From NCBI GenBank assembly GCA_003646715.1, contig QMLL01000013.1:1-13406 (forward strand): a DNA stretch of 13,406 nucleotides, in the 5' to 3' direction. This document shows positions 13,297 through 13,406 of the stretch, in pieces. The notes under the pieces were generated by a model. The model was not told where the DNA came from. It was given only the letters and a program-made list of their open reading frames with translations, and searched no databases. Origin of the DNA: Deltaproteobacteria bacterium (lineage in GTDB: Bacteria; Desulfobacterota; Syntrophobacteria; B119-G9). A program made the position numbers and the translations under genes. How positions within the stretch are numbered: the stretch's first letter is position 1; each line of letters begins with the position of its first letter.

Positions 13297-13406
13297 ATGG
13301 CGAAGAAGAAGTTTGAGCGAAAGAAGCCGCATTTGAATGTAGGAACGATAGGTCATATAGATCATGGTAAGACGACGTTGACGGCGGCGATAACGAAGCA
13401 TTTGGC
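13297..13406 (+). CDS. tuf: Elongation factor Tu, N-terminal end (second tuf copy, partial)
   Basis: The first 36 codons of an EF-Tu gene, cut off by the right edge. MAKKKFERKKPHLNVGTIGH followed by IDHGKTTLTAAITKHL is the EF-Tu start, with the Walker A/G1 loop GHIDHGKT (residues 19-26) that binds the GTP phosphates. It is not EF-G, whose G1 region reads like AHIDAGKTT, so fusA is missing from its common slot here. AGGAGGA lies 6 bases upstream. Codon choice is odd: none of the 36 codons ends in C, and ACG, GCG, AAG, TTG and ATA dominate, unlike the visible end of the other tuf copy. Confidence 0.96.
   Translation, partial: MAKKKFERKKPHLNVGTIGHIDHGKTTLTAAITKHL

Noticed and set aside
13297..13406. 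Reading the last gene as fusA because of its position
   Set aside because: The residues PHLNVGTIGHIDHGKTTLTA are specific to EF-Tu and not to EF-G.

Overview
The window is a bacterial translation and transcription core cluster with every gene on the + strand. In order: tuf (3' end only), rpmG, tRNA-Trp(CCA), secE, nusG, rplK, rplA, an L10-type RNA leader, rplJ, rplL, an intrinsic terminator/attenuator, rpoB, rpoC, a promoter-bearing gap, rpsL, rpsG, and the 5' end of a second tuf. All internal genes look intact. I see no mobile element, CRISPR array, phage gene or pseudogene, and no gene-free stretch longer than about 220 bases.

Organism (inference): a Gram-negative bacterium, most likely Desulfobacterota (former Deltaproteobacteria), possibly near the Syntrophobacter-type lineages. 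The reasons are the gene order tuf-rpmG-trnW-secE-nusG running into the L11, rplJL-rpoBC and str blocks, the insertion domains of proteobacterial type in beta and beta', the 1369/1365-residue subunit sizes, and the EF-Tu N-terminus. The genus cannot be fixed from this sequence.

Layout. 1-808 carries the elongation factor end, L33, the Trp tRNA and the SecE translocon subunit. 833-2540 carries NusG and the L11/L1 pair, tightly packed. 2541-3714 is the L10/L12 stalk operon behind a structured leader about 216 bases long. 3735-3777 is the stalk-to-polymerase attenuator. 3904-12144 is RNA polymerase beta and beta'. 12145-12267 holds the best promoter in the window, overlapped by repeated half-sites. 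12268-13406 is a str operon (S12, S7, EF-Tu) in which fusA (EF-G) is not in its usual place between rpsG and tuf.

The genes jointly supply ribosomal stalk and decoding proteins, the transcription enzyme, the NusG coupling factor and the aminoacyl-tRNA carrier. Regulation visible in the sequence fits ribosomal-protein feedback: an L10 leader, an attenuator before rpoB, and a hairpin in the rpsL-rpsG gap where S7 acts in E. coli. I found no wholly new biological system. The less expected signals are non-coding: related elements in the successive str leaders, competing pairings in the L10 leader, operator-like repeats on the rpsL promoter, the absence of fusA from its slot, and a three-repeat L12-binding helix in L10.
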